Source of the DNA: Deltaproteobacteria bacterium
Lineage (GTDB): Bacteria; Desulfobacterota; Binatia; Binatales; Binataceae
NCBI GenBank assembly: GCA_021799495.1
Contig: JAJZAI010000006.1
Location: 1-64,000 of the forward strand
Reading direction: 5' to 3'
DNA length: 64,000 bases
The position numbers were made by a program, and so were the translations under genes. Every line of letters begins with the position of its first letter. Within the stretch, counting starts at the first letter, position 1. Under the pieces are notes generated by a model, which ran no database searches, was not told where the DNA came from, and saw only the letters and a program-made list of their open reading frames with translations. Positions 47,776-57,206 of this stretch are shown one piece after another.

Positions 47776-48189
47776 CTAAGGCTGCGCTTCCGGTGGCTGA
47801 TCCTGATTGGCGCCGCCACCCTCGTTGTTCATCTGATCGCCGCTGTTGCCGCCGTCCGACTCGTCGGCCCCGCTTGCATCGTTGCCGGAATCTCCGCCCG
47901 CGTCGGGCGCGGCGGCCTCAGGTTCGGCGGCGTCGCCTGTCTCGGTGTCGACGCTCTGGTCGTCGGGCGGGCTTTGATCCCCGGTGTCGGCGCCGGAGTT
48001 TTCCTGCTGCATGTACATCTGATCGTTCTGCGCCAGCAGCGCCGCGCCGTGGCGGCTGAATCCGGAGCGTGCGGCGCTTGCTCCGTTTGGGGCGTGGCCG
48101 CCGCTCGTCGCGCGCATATCCATGGGACGCGGGCTGAGCGCGACAACCGTCAGGAGAGAGGCCGCAACCGCGAGACCGAGCGGTTTCAT
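47776..48189 (-). CDS. Secreted acidic disordered protein
   Basis: A 137-residue protein with a signal peptide (MKPLGLAVAASLLTVVA), then a sequence composed mostly of Asp, Glu, Gly, Ser, Pro, Asn and Gln (GADTGDQSPPDDQSVDTE and onward). No folded domain is visible. GGAGG eleven bases upstream supports the ATG. Strong acidity suggests cation binding or a spacer role, both speculative. It lies 90 bases after the addA stop, on the same strand. Confidence 0.6.
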   Translation of the reverse strand: MKPLGLAVAASLLTVVALSPRPMDMRATSGGHAPNGASAARSGFSRHGAALLAQNDQMYMQQENSGADTGDQSPPDDQSVDTETGDAAEPEAAAPDAGGDSGNDASGADESDGGNSGDQMNNEGGGANQDQPPEAQP

Positions 48190-48278
48190 AGAATTTTTAC
48201 CTCCATGCAACATTGCACTCATAAAACTGAGGTAAGCGGCCACTTACAGTTCAAGACTTTATCCGTGCGCGACATGAG

Positions 48279-51200
48279 TCAATCCCCGCGCCAGCATCGC
48301 GTTACATATCCGCAGCCCAGGCGGCGGCATTCGCGGGCGTCCGCGGGCGTTTTCGGCCATTCGCCCGCCCGCGCGGCGGCGGCCAGTTCCCGGCCGAGCG
48401 CCGTCACGCGCCGGCGAATTTCGCCGGGTTCCGGCAAATCCAGCTCCACGCGGCGCACGCCGCCGCGCAGATAGACGACTTCGGCCGTCACCGCGCAATC
48501 GGGATACGCGGCGCTCACCGCCAGCGCGTGGCATTGGCCCGCGAGCGTGTATTCCGCGCCGGCGCGGTCATCGGAAGGTTTGGCATATTTGTAATCGCGC
48601 ACGATCGCGCGGCGGCCATCGACGATTAACAAGTCGATTCGGCCGCGCAGGTAGATCGCGGGATCGCCCGCGGCGGCGCACATGAAGAACGGCAATTCCC
48701 GATCGTGGTGCGCGCGCTCGGGCGGACGGGCCGAGGCGGTCGCGAGATAGCGCCGCAAATCGCGCACGATCTCGTGTTGCGTGTCCGGCGGTATATCGTG
48801 CGCGGCCGCGACCTCGGCGGCCTTGCGTTCGAGCGCGTCCGCGGCGGCGCCGAAATCGAGCGTTTCGAGAATCTTGTGAACCGCGATTCCGAGCGTGGCG
48901 GCGTCCGGCGCGCCGCCGGTCGCGCCGCGCGCCGCGATGGGCGCTTCGGGCAGCTTCAGCTTGCGGCGGAAATAATATTGCCGCGGGCAGCGCGCGAAAT
49001 CCTCGAGCGAACTGGGATCGACGATCAAATCGCCGCCGCCCGGCGCGGCGAAATCGCGTCTCGCCCGGCTCGTCCGCATGAGTTCGGCGCGCGCGGCGTC
49101 CGGCGCCGGCGCGGACTCGTCCCGGATCGCCGCAACCGCCGCGTCCGGTCGCCGGAGCACGATCGCGAAGCCGTCGGCTGAAAATTCGCGCGACGGTTCG
49201 CCGGAATCGGCGAATGCGGCCACGTCGATCTTCCGTTCCGCGAGAAACGCGCGAACGGTTCTGGCCCATGCGGGTTTGGGCGTTCGCGAATTGAGTGCGC
49301 CCTCGCTGAGAATCAGGCGGTCGCGCGCGCGCGTCATCGCGACGTAAAGCAGCCGCGCGCGTTCGGCGTCAGCGCGATCGGCCAGCATTTTCCAGTGCGC
49401 GTCGAGTTCGCGATGCGGCAGCGGGAAATGGCCGGCTCCAACAGTCGCCGGAAGCATCAGGCCATGTTCGGGCGAAATCGCGCACACCTCGCGATCGTTC
49501 GGGGGCCGGCGCGCCAGATCCGCGACGATCGCGATCGGGAACTCGAGTCCCTTCGCCTGATGGACCGTCATCAGGCGCACTACGTTCTGATCCGCGCCAA
49601 GAATTTGAGCCTGCGACTCGCGCTCTTGGTCCTGTGCAAGCCGCCGCAGCGTCGCGACGAAATCGCGCAGCGAAAAAATTTCGCTCGACTCGAAGCGCCG
49701 CGCCAGTTCGACAAGCTTGCGCACGTTGGCGACGCGCTGGCGGCCGCGTTCGAGTCCGAGCAGCACGGCCTCGAAATCGGTGAGCGCGAGCGCGCGTTCC
49801 AGCAGTGTGGTCAGCGGCGCGCGGCCGCGCAGTTCGCGCAGTCGCTTCAGAATGTTCCACGCGGCCGAGGCGCCGGCCGCGTCTTCGGCGGGGTTTTCGG
49901 GCGCGGGCGGTTCCGGCGCCGAAAAAACCGCGGCCAGCGAGACTGTCGCTCCGCCGGAGCCGTTTACAAGGTCGAACAGACAGCGGTCCGACAGCCCGAA
50001 CAGCGGTGAACGAAGCGCGGCGGCGAGCGCGAGGGAATTGTCTGGATCGTCGATCGCGGCCAGCAGTTCGGTCAGATCGCCGACCTCCGTACAGGCGAAA
50101 AACCCCCGTCCTTGAACCGTGTAGCTTGGAATTCCGGCCTGCGCGAGCGCGTTCTCGTAGAGCGCGACGTCGCCGAACGCGCGCAGCAGAATCGCGATAT
50201 CGCCGTATCGCGCCGGCCGCGGCGCGCCGGTTTTTTCGTCGAATACGGCTTCTTCCGCGGCGATCATTCCGCGGATCCGCGCCGCGATCGCCGCGGCCTC
50301 ATGAGCCCGGTCATCAGCCCCGACGATTATCTCGATCGGCGGATTGAATCCGTCTGTGCGGAGCGCGCGCAAATGATGATCGGGAGTCCATTCCACCCAC
50401 CATGGCCGGCTGGCGCCGCCCGGCGCGTCTTCGCCGGCGGGCGGTTTCATCACATAGGCGCCGATTCCGTTCACGAAGCCGATAATTGCGGGCGTCGAGC
50501 GGCGATTTCCGCGCAACGGCAGGGCTTGCGAGGCGGCGTCGCGCGGGCGATTGATGACGGTCACGTCGGCGCCGCGAAAACCGTAGATCGACTGCTTCTC
50601 GTCCCCGACGATAAACAGTTCCGGCACGGCGCCGCCGCTTGCGGGCGCGGCCAGCGTTGCGACGATATCGTCCTGGAGCGGATCGACATCCTGATATTCG
50701 TCAACCAACAGCGCGTCGAGCTCGGCGCGGTAGCGATTGGCGATATCGGCGCGCTCGCGCAATAGTTGGCGCGTGAGAATCAGGAGGTCGTCGAAGGTGA
50801 CGACGCGTTCACGGTGGCGCGCGTCGATCAACGCCTGCGCCACGGCCGCGGCGGTCCGGGCGGCCTCGCGGATCAAGGGAATCGCGCGCATCGCGCCCCA
50901 TTCCGCAGCCAGTTCCCCGCTGAGTTCGCCGGATTTGGGCAGAATCGACTTAATTGCCTTGACGGTTTCTTTGATCGTTTTGTTCTGAGCCTTTGGCAGC
51001 CCGTCGGAAAACGCCGCCAGGGAGTCCCACTCGGCTTCTTCTTCGCAGCGTACGATCCGTTGGAGCGCCGTTTTCGCGCCGGCCCAGCGATCGTTCGATT
51101 CGGCGATTCTGTCTCCTGCGGCGCCGGGGACCGTTGCAGCCAGCAGAGTTTCGATCAGGCGAATCGCGCTGGCGCCGATATTTTCGAGCTCGCGCCGGAA

Positions 51201-51842
51201 GTTTTTTTCTCCGCTGCCGAACGCAAGCGCGCGCTCCAGGAGCCATTCCGGCGATTTGCCGAGACGGGCGATTTGCGTAGCGGTCGAGATGACGAGATCG
51301 ACCGCTCCCGTCGACCGCTCGGACCCCTCGAGCCGATACGTTCCGACCAGGTAGCAGGCGCCGGGGTCGCCCGCGCGCACCAGTTCGATCAATTTTTGCC
51401 GCGCCTCGCGACTCAGAAAGGCGTCGCTTTGGAATTCGTCGAGTTCCATGAAACCGGGATCGAGGCCGGCGGCGAGCGGGTTCTCGCGCAGGATCCGCGC
51501 GCAGAACGCATGGATGGTCGAGATGCGGGCGAGCGGAAGCATCCGGCGCGCGCGCCGCAATCCGGCGCGTTGTTCCGGGTCGGCCGCGCTCGCGATTCGC
51601 TCGTCGAGCACCGCGCCGATTCTTTCGCGCAGTTCGACGGCGGCGAGGTTGCCGAACACGATCGCCGCCATCCGTTCCGGCGGAACCGGAGCGCGTCCGG
51701 CGATATCGCCCGCGGCGAGCGCGACGAAGCGGCGCGCGAGCGTCTCGGTTTTTCCCGAGCCCGCGCCGGCGCGAATCAGCAGGTTGCCGGGCGTGACGAT
51801 CGCGGCGCGTTGCTCTTCGGTCGGCTCGAATTTCGAGGCCAT
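48279..51842 (-). CDS. addA: AddA-like helicase-nuclease
   Basis: A 1187-residue UvrD/Rep-type helicase. Motif I is RAGAGSGKTETLA (24-36), motif II VDEYQDVDPLQ, motif III GDEKQSIYGFRGAD, then MTVHQAKGLEFP and YVAMTRARDRLIL. A C-terminal RecB-like nuclease holds GRIDLLIVDG and VRDYKYAK. With AddB it resects double-strand breaks to load RecA. The ATG at MASKFEPTEEQ directly precedes motif I, one base past the addB stop. Confidence 0.9.
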   Translation of the reverse strand: MASKFEPTEEQRAAIVTPGNLLIRAGAGSGKTETLARRFVALAAGDIAGRAPVPPERMAAIVFGNLAAVELRERIGAVLDERIASAADPEQRAGLRRARRMLPLARISTIHAFCARILRENPLAAGLDPGFMELDEFQSDAFLSREARQKLIELVRAGDPGACYLVGTYRLEGSERSTGAVDLVISTATQIARLGKSPEWLLERALAFGSGEKNFRRELENIGASAIRLIETLLAATVPGAAGDRIAESNDRWAGAKTALQRIVRCEEEAEWDSLAAFSDGLPKAQNKTIKETVKAIKSILPKSGELSGELAAEWGAMRAIPLIREAARTAAAVAQALIDARHRERVVTFDDLLILTRQLLRERADIANRYRAELDALLVDEYQDVDPLQDDIVATLAAPASGGAVPELFIVGDEKQSIYGFRGADVTVINRPRDAASQALPLRGNRRSTPAIIGFVNGIGAYVMKPPAGEDAPGGASRPWWVEWTPDHHLRALRTDGFNPPIEIIVGADDRAHEAAAIAARIRGMIAAEEAVFDEKTGAPRPARYGDIAILLRAFGDVALYENALAQAGIPSYTVQGRGFFACTEVGDLTELLAAIDDPDNSLALAAALRSPLFGLSDRCLFDLVNGSGGATVSLAAVFSAPEPPAPENPAEDAAGASAAWNILKRLRELRGRAPLTTLLERALALTDFEAVLLGLERGRQRVANVRKLVELARRFESSEIFSLRDFVATLRRLAQDQERESQAQILGADQNVVRLMTVHQAKGLEFPIAIVADLARRPPNDREVCAISPEHGLMLPATVGAGHFPLPHRELDAHWKMLADRADAERARLLYVAMTRARDRLILSEGALNSRTPKPAWARTVRAFLAERKIDVAAFADSGEPSREFSADGFAIVLRRPDAAVAAIRDESAPAPDAARAELMRTSRARRDFAAPGGGDLIVDPSSLEDFARCPRQYYFRRKLKLPEAPIAARGATGGAPDAATLGIAVHKILETLDFGAAADALERKAAEVAAAHDIPPDTQHEIVRDLRRYLATASARPPERAHHDRELPFFMCAAAGDPAIYLRGRIDLLIVDGRRAIVRDYKYAKPSDDRAGAEYTLAGQCHALAVSAAYPDCAVTAEVVYLRGGVRRVELDLPEPGEIRRRVTALGRELAAAARAGEWPKTPADARECRRLGCGYVTRCWRGD

Positions 51843-51843
51843 C

Positions 51844-54800
51844 TTAATTTTCGCCCTTTCGATAGCGGCAGACCGGGCGATAAGGGCACCACTCGTCACA
51901 GGCTAGCGGATCGACGTCGAAACGCCCCGACGCCATCGCGCCGACGACATCGATAATCCGGTCGGCGACCGGGATGAGGACGATCGCGGGTGCGCCAGGC
52001 GCCGGTTCCGCCCGCTCCGCGAACTGCTTGCGCTTCTCAGGCTCGATCGCGAAGCGCGCGCCGTCAAACTCCGCAACCGCCTCTTTTTCATGGTCGCGTG
52101 CGGCCAGCGCCAGATAGCCGCCTTCAAATTTTGCCTTCGGCGCGATCTCGCCCGCAAAATCATTGCGCGCCGCCATCAGGTAAAGCGGAATCTGGAAACT
52201 CGCAAGGCCGAAATTTTCGGGCTTCAGCGCAGATTTGTAGTTGCGGAGGCCGCGGGAGGTTTTGTAATCGATGACGCGCAGGCGCTCGATGCGCCTGTCG
52301 CCGTTGCGATACAGGTCGAGCCGATCGATGCGACCGGACAGCGCCACGTCGATTCTTTGATCGGGCGGCAGCCGTCGGCGATCTTCGATTTTCAGCGTGA
52401 AGGTACGCTCCGCGTGCGATTCCGACGGTTTATCCGCTCCGTTGGCCAGGCGGCGGTTCTCGTAGCGCACGAATTCGTCCACGATACGTTCGACGTTTTC
52501 CCATGCGATCGCGAAAAACGCCGGGTCGCGCGCTTGCGCCTCGTGCGCGGCGCGCAGCTTGTTCAGGATGTCGCGCGCCTTTACGCGCGCGGCGGCGAGC
52601 CGGGCGAAATCGACATTTTGTTCGATTAGTTCGCGCAGAACGTCGTGCGCGAGCGATCCGCGCTCCATGCCGCTCTGTTCGACGTCGATCTCTTCGGCTT
52701 CCTCCAGCCGCAGAATTTCCGCCGCGAAATAGCGAAAGCCGCACGCGGACGCCGCGTCGAGCCGTCCGGCGGTCCATTGCCGGGGCGTCTTGCCGGATGC
52801 GCCGAGCAGCATTTCCCGCAGGCGCGGATCGGGGCCGATGCGGCCGTCGTACGGACCGGCGCGGCCGGCCTTTTCCGGAGACGAAGCGAGCGATTTGAGT
52901 TCCTCGCGCGTCGGCATCGCCAGATAATCCAGCCGTGCCCGTTCGATTTTGATGCGGCGGGAAATTGACGCGGCGCGTTCCGGCGCGGCGATCTCGGCCG
53001 GACACTCGCCGTCGAACATCGACAGCTCGGCGGCGCAATTGATGATTTCGTCGTCGGCGCGGCATTGCGACGGCGGCGGAATGAAATTTTCCGGTATGAC
53101 TTCACTGACCGATCCGGCGCCGAGCAGCCGCACAACTTCGTCGATAAAGGGCGAGCGCGCCAGCGGCCGGCCACTATCGTCCGCCGCCGCGAAGGTTAGC
53201 GTCACGCGCCGCGACGGCATCGAGAGCGCGAGAAAAAACAGAAACGGATCTTCGGCGTTGCGATGGCGCCGCGTGCGCAGAATCGGGCCGGGCGCCGCTG
53301 CGGCCCGCGCCGCATAGCGCCGCCGCAGCGCGTCCGCGAGCCGCGGATTCAGTGCGATTCGCGCGGCGTCGGGGATAAGCGGGTCCTCGCCGCGATACGC
53401 GGGAAAGACGCCGTCGTTCAGGCCCATCACGAACACAAAATCGAAATCGAGTCCGCGCGCTTCCATCACAGGCAGAGCCAGAACGCTCGGGAGGCTGTCG
53501 TCGCCGGGGCTGTCGAAAGTCGTTTCGGCGAAAATATCGGCGACCTCGGCGGCGAATTCTTCGGCCTTCAGCGTGCGATCGGGAGCAAGCCGGGCGTCCG
53601 CGCCGGCCAGCGCGTCGAGCGCCGCGTCGATTGGCCCCGCGGCGGCCGCGTTGCAGGCCGAGTCCGGGTCGAGCGGATTCGCGGCTGGGTCGAAATGAAG
53701 TTCGGCAAGCGCATGGCGCAGCCGCTTAACGTGGTCCGCGGCCGAAGCGGTTTCGTCCATCGGTTCAAGGAAATCGAGCAGCCGCGCAAATTCGCCGCGC
53801 GCGCGGTCGAATCGATCGGCGGCCGCGGCGGCGCGCCGGCTGGTTTCCTGGTCTGGCGCGGCGTTCGCCGCGTCGCGGAAAAAATCACGCCGCCGCGCGA
53901 GCCGTTCGGTCAATGGAGCGGTCGTCCGGTCGATATATCCGGCTTCGGCGAGCATCGGAAAATACGCGCGCGCCGGCGAGCGAAACAGCGCCGAGCCGAG
54001 CACGCGGCCAAGCGCTTCGCGGCCAAAATCTTCGGTGGGAACGCGCAGCAAATCCAGGATTGCGCGCGCGGCCGGCGCGGCGTGCAAAGGACGTTCGTGT
54101 CCCAGGCGCAGAGGAATCCGGTAACGGCGAAAGGCGGTTTCCAGATAGTCCGCGTACGGCCCGAGGTCGCGCGCGACGATCGCGATCCGGCCGGGCGCGA
54201 TCGCTTCGCCGCCGGGCTGTTCAAGCAGTTCGCGGACCGCGCGCGCCACTTCCTCAGCTTCGCGCATAGGAGACGGCGCTTTGACGATTTGGACCGTATG
54301 GTCGGCGGGCGGCGGCTCTGGAGCTTCGGCGGCGAAGATATTCCGCAGCAGGAAGCTCAATTGTCCGATCCGCCCCGCGCGATTCACGAACCCGGGCAGC
54401 GTCTGATCGGCGATCGATTCTTCGCCGACGAAGCGGTTCCAGGTCAACTCGGCGAAACGGGTCGCGTTGGTGACCTGATTGGGCTGGGCCTGAATCGTCA
54501 CCTCCGCCGCGCCGGCGATGCGGATTAGCGAGGCGGCAATCATGAATTGAAGCAGGCTGAGATCGTATATTTCCGCGATTACGACGCGGTCGACGCCGTT
54601 GAGCAAGCGCGGCCGGCGCCCCTCGTCCTCGCAGCGATGGAGCATCGCGAGCACCGCCGCCTCGCGATCGTAATGATCGCGGAGACCGGCTTGCGCCAGC
54701 AGCGCGTCGTACGCCGCTCCGGCTTTGGCGAGATCGCCGGGCGAAATCGCGGTGGCCAGCGCAAGGCCATTCGCGGCTCGCCGCAGATCGGCGGGGGTCA

Positions 54801-55095
54801 GCGCTCCGGTTTTGATGGAACGGATCACGCCGAGCAGGCTTTCGATCAATCCCGGCCCGGGCGATTCGAGGATGCCCGGCAGGCTTGCCCGTTCGAGCGC
54901 ACGCCGGAGCGCGATGCGTTCGCCGATGTGGTCGATCGGCTCGCGCGTATCGTTCGACTCGCCCGCCAAGGCCGCAATCAGTTGCGGAAAGGTCAAAATC
55001 AAATGGCCCATGACGCATCCGTCGCTTCCGGCGGCGCGCTTGAGATGGTCGGCGGCTTTGCGGGCGGTGGGAGCGATCATGAGCGTTTTGGTCAT
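51844..55095 (-). CDS. addB: AddB-like nuclease subunit without a P-loop
   Basis: A 1083-residue protein. The N-terminus, MIAPTARKAADHL, corresponds in position to the helicase P-loop of some AddB proteins but has no Gly-Lys-Thr. A C-terminal nuclease has GRIDRLDLY, VIDYKTSRG and SFQIPLYLMA. The last 20 residues carry CDEWCPYRPVC, with an earlier Cys in SACGFRYF; this is the four-cysteine Fe-S pattern of AddB. The ATG lies at the conserved start; upstream sequence is low-complexity and unsupported. Confidence 0.87.
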   Translation of the reverse strand: MTKTLMIAPTARKAADHLKRAAGSDGCVMGHLILTFPQLIAALAGESNDTREPIDHIGERIALRRALERASLPGILESPGPGLIESLLGVIRSIKTGALTPADLRRAANGLALATAISPGDLAKAGAAYDALLAQAGLRDHYDREAAVLAMLHRCEDEGRRPRLLNGVDRVVIAEIYDLSLLQFMIAASLIRIAGAAEVTIQAQPNQVTNATRFAELTWNRFVGEESIADQTLPGFVNRAGRIGQLSFLLRNIFAAEAPEPPPADHTVQIVKAPSPMREAEEVARAVRELLEQPGGEAIAPGRIAIVARDLGPYADYLETAFRRYRIPLRLGHERPLHAAPAARAILDLLRVPTEDFGREALGRVLGSALFRSPARAYFPMLAEAGYIDRTTAPLTERLARRRDFFRDAANAAPDQETSRRAAAAADRFDRARGEFARLLDFLEPMDETASAADHVKRLRHALAELHFDPAANPLDPDSACNAAAAGPIDAALDALAGADARLAPDRTLKAEEFAAEVADIFAETTFDSPGDDSLPSVLALPVMEARGLDFDFVFVMGLNDGVFPAYRGEDPLIPDAARIALNPRLADALRRRYAARAAAAPGPILRTRRHRNAEDPFLFFLALSMPSRRVTLTFAAADDSGRPLARSPFIDEVVRLLGAGSVSEVIPENFIPPPSQCRADDEIINCAAELSMFDGECPAEIAAPERAASISRRIKIERARLDYLAMPTREELKSLASSPEKAGRAGPYDGRIGPDPRLREMLLGASGKTPRQWTAGRLDAASACGFRYFAAEILRLEEAEEIDVEQSGMERGSLAHDVLRELIEQNVDFARLAAARVKARDILNKLRAAHEAQARDPAFFAIAWENVERIVDEFVRYENRRLANGADKPSESHAERTFTLKIEDRRRLPPDQRIDVALSGRIDRLDLYRNGDRRIERLRVIDYKTSRGLRNYKSALKPENFGLASFQIPLYLMAARNDFAGEIAPKAKFEGGYLALAARDHEKEAVAEFDGARFAIEPEKRKQFAERAEPAPGAPAIVLIPVADRIIDVVGAMASGRFDVDPLACDEWCPYRPVCRYRKGEN

Positions 55096-55154
55096 AGCGA
55101 ATCCTGCGCGCGATTGGGTCGCCGATGCGGCATCGCGCCGCGTCGCGTCGTGCA

Positions 55155-55212
55155 CTGCGATGTAGCATAACTGCAATTCGGACAACCGTTGTCGCCAAAC
55201 GCTACATCGCAG
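55155..55212. promoter_or_regulatory. Perfect 12-bp inverted repeat with nested palindrome upstream of addB
   Basis: CTGCGATGTAGC (55155-55166) recurs as its exact inverse GCTACATCGCAG (55201-55212), 34 bases apart. Between them sits GACAAC-C-GTTGTC (55181-55193). The element lies 60 bases before the addB start and 168 before the divergent response-regulator gene. It may be an operator for one or both. It does not match LexA boxes that I know. Confidence 0.6.
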
Positions 55213-55379
55213 CCAACTCGATAGAATGCGGAAAAATTCCACATTAACTAAAAAAATTCGTTCGCGCTGTTTCAAGGCGCGCCTTGGGCGATGGTCTCGT
55301 AATTGCAATCCGTTTGATGCCGAGATTCGCGGACGGCGGCGGGGGCGTTCCGGGTAAGTCAGGAGGCGGCGGAACAGCG

Positions 55380-55859
55380 ATGGTGGTGCGGATTTTGATG
55401 GTAGATGAATCGGCGGAGGTCCGGAATGTCCTGCGCCGTCACTTCGAATGCATCGGATGCGAGGTGGTCGCGGAGGCCGAGAACGCCGCACAGGCGCTCG
55501 GCCTTTTTCATACGGTGGCGCCTTCGCTGGTGATCCTCGATATCGCCGTGTCGCGCGACGGCGGAACGGGCGCGCTGGCGCTGTTCCGGACGATGCGCGC
55601 GGCGCATCCGATGACGCCGATATTGATCGTCAGCGAGCCGGCCTTTCCCGAGATTCGCCGTGCTTTTCTGAGCGAAGGCGCGCTGGATTGCATCCTCAAG
55701 CCGCTCGATGACGGCAGCTTCGAGCGGCTATTGGCGCGGCTTTGCGCGAGTTTCCCGCATCTGCGCCAGATGGCGTCCGAAGCTGTCAGAAAGGCGCCGC
55801 TCGCGGCTCCTGGCGACGCCCGGCCAGTGCGGGCGCGGCGCCGGTCACGCGCGGCCTGA
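55380..55859 (+). CDS. Orphan response regulator receiver protein
   Basis: A 159-residue CheY-like protein. Acidic pair D9/E10, phospho-acceptor D54 in LVILDIAVSRDG, the Ser of ILIVSEP and the Lys of ILKPLDD complete the receiver site. The last 35 residues are an Arg/Ala-rich tail with no output domain. No histidine kinase is adjacent. AGGAGG upstream supports the ATG. It is divergent from addB. Confidence 0.85.
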   Translation: MVVRILMVDESAEVRNVLRRHFECIGCEVVAEAENAAQALGLFHTVAPSLVILDIAVSRDGGTGALALFRTMRAAHPMTPILIVSEPAFPEIRRAFLSEGALDCILKPLDDGSFERLLARLCASFPHLRQMASEAVRKAPLAAPGDARPVRARRRSRAA

Positions 55860-55922
55860 CGCCGTTGCCGGGACGCCGGTCGATGGCCCCGCTGCGCGAG
55901 CGGCGTCGCCTCTTTGAGACGG

Positions 55923-56723
55923 TCAGGGTAGGTCGGCCGGTTGCGCGGCCGCGATGGCGGCTTCGTCCGTGATAAGCAGCCGATCGAGCCGCACCGGTTC
56001 GCCCGGAACGCAGGTGACCCATGCGACCCATCCAGCCTCGGAACTGGCGTACAGCGGCGCCGGAGTGCCGCAGTAGGCCGCGCGCGTAGCGCCGCGCGAT
56101 ACGTCGCCAAAGACGTGCACGTGGCCGAGGGCGATATAGTCCCACGCGCTGGTCTCGATCTCGTCCGGCGTAATCGGCGAAGAGCGGCCGTTGCCGCCGT
56201 CTTCGGTGAACAGTCCGTGCGCCAGCGCGATATTCCAGCGTTCAGGATGCGCCGCGGGGATGCCGCCGAGCGGGCGGTAGTCGGGCGAATGCTCCACCAG
56301 CGCCTTGCCCCAGAGGCGCGCGCCGAGTTCCGGAAAATCGATTACGCGGCCTTCCGGTTCGAGGATCAAATGCAGATTCGCCGGCAGTATCGCGGGGTCG
56401 AGCGCGGCGTAAATTGACCGCTCGTCGTGCGCGTCGTGATTGCCGGGAATCATCACCACCGGCATCCGCGCCTGCCCGATCTGGCCGAGCGCGAATTCCA
56501 TCGCTTCAGCCTGCACGCGGCTCGAATCGAACAGGTCGCCGACGATCAGCAGCAAATCGCTCTCCCGGCGGTTGGCGAGATCGATCACGCCCGCGAACGC
56601 GCGCCTGACGCGATTGCGAAACTCGTCGCCGCGCGCGCCGACGCCGAAGGTGTCGGTCTCCAGGTGAACGTCGGAGGTATGCAGCAAGCGCAGTGGTCGG
56701 GGCGGTTTGCGAGGCACAGTCAT
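55923..56723 (-). CDS. Metallophosphoesterase (SbcD/Mre11-like)
   Basis: A 266-residue calcineurin-like phosphoesterase. HTSDVHLE, GDLFDSS, PGNHDAHD, ALAHG and GHVHVFG are the ordered metal ligands. The spacing and VQAEAMEFAL helix resemble the SbcD/YhaO nuclease branch. It is shorter than SbcD and no SbcC-type ATPase is in the window, so it may be a free phosphodiesterase or have a distant partner. Its position near addAB hints at DNA repair. Confidence 0.82.
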   Translation of the reverse strand: MTVPRKPPRPLRLLHTSDVHLETDTFGVGARGDEFRNRVRRAFAGVIDLANRRESDLLLIVGDLFDSSRVQAEAMEFALGQIGQARMPVVMIPGNHDAHDERSIYAALDPAILPANLHLILEPEGRVIDFPELGARLWGKALVEHSPDYRPLGGIPAAHPERWNIALAHGLFTEDGGNGRSSPITPDEIETSAWDYIALGHVHVFGDVSRGATRAAYCGTPAPLYASSEAGWVAWVTCVPGEPVRLDRLLITDEAAIAAAQPADLP

Positions 56724-57206
56724 CTCCGTCGCGGTAGATGCCGAAATTGCGAATCCTCCGCGCGGAGTGCGGCGGACCGGCTATTGAAAACCATAGTAAA
56801 AGGGTTGGGCGGCGCGTTCAATGGCGCGTTCGATGCGTTCGGCGCCCGAAAGCGAGATTCCGCGGGCCGGCCTTGACGCTTATGGCCGCCGCGCCTTTGC
56901 GGCCGGACCGCCGTGGTCGAACGCGATGGCGGCTTGACGCGGGTATTCGCTTTTCCGGCCTAATTCGTCGAGCGATTCCGCCGGGCGTTGAAAAATATCG
57001 ATTTCAAAAGGAAAAACGCTGAAAACCGAGATTGGGCGTGATACTAAAGATCGCATGCGCCCCGTCAGCGCATCGTACATGCCTTGCAAAATTGATTTGC
57101 GCGGCGCTCCGCCGTCCGCGCATGAACCCGCCATCGGCCGCCTTTCACGTCCGCCGGCGAAAGAATCGAACGCCGCCGGGATGTGCCAAAGAGGGGGCTT
57201 CGCGCG
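56724..57206. other. Gene-free region
   Basis: About 480 bases between the divergent phosphoesterase and DAHP synthase genes. Only non-conserved short frames are present. A local AT-rich patch near 56990-57050 could hold the aroF promoter, but I could not align convincing -35 and -10 boxes. Confidence 0.6.

Noticed and set aside
55155-55212. SOS (LexA) box for addAB
   Set aside because: The inverted repeat does not match the LexA consensus types I know, so I report it only as an unassigned operator candidate.
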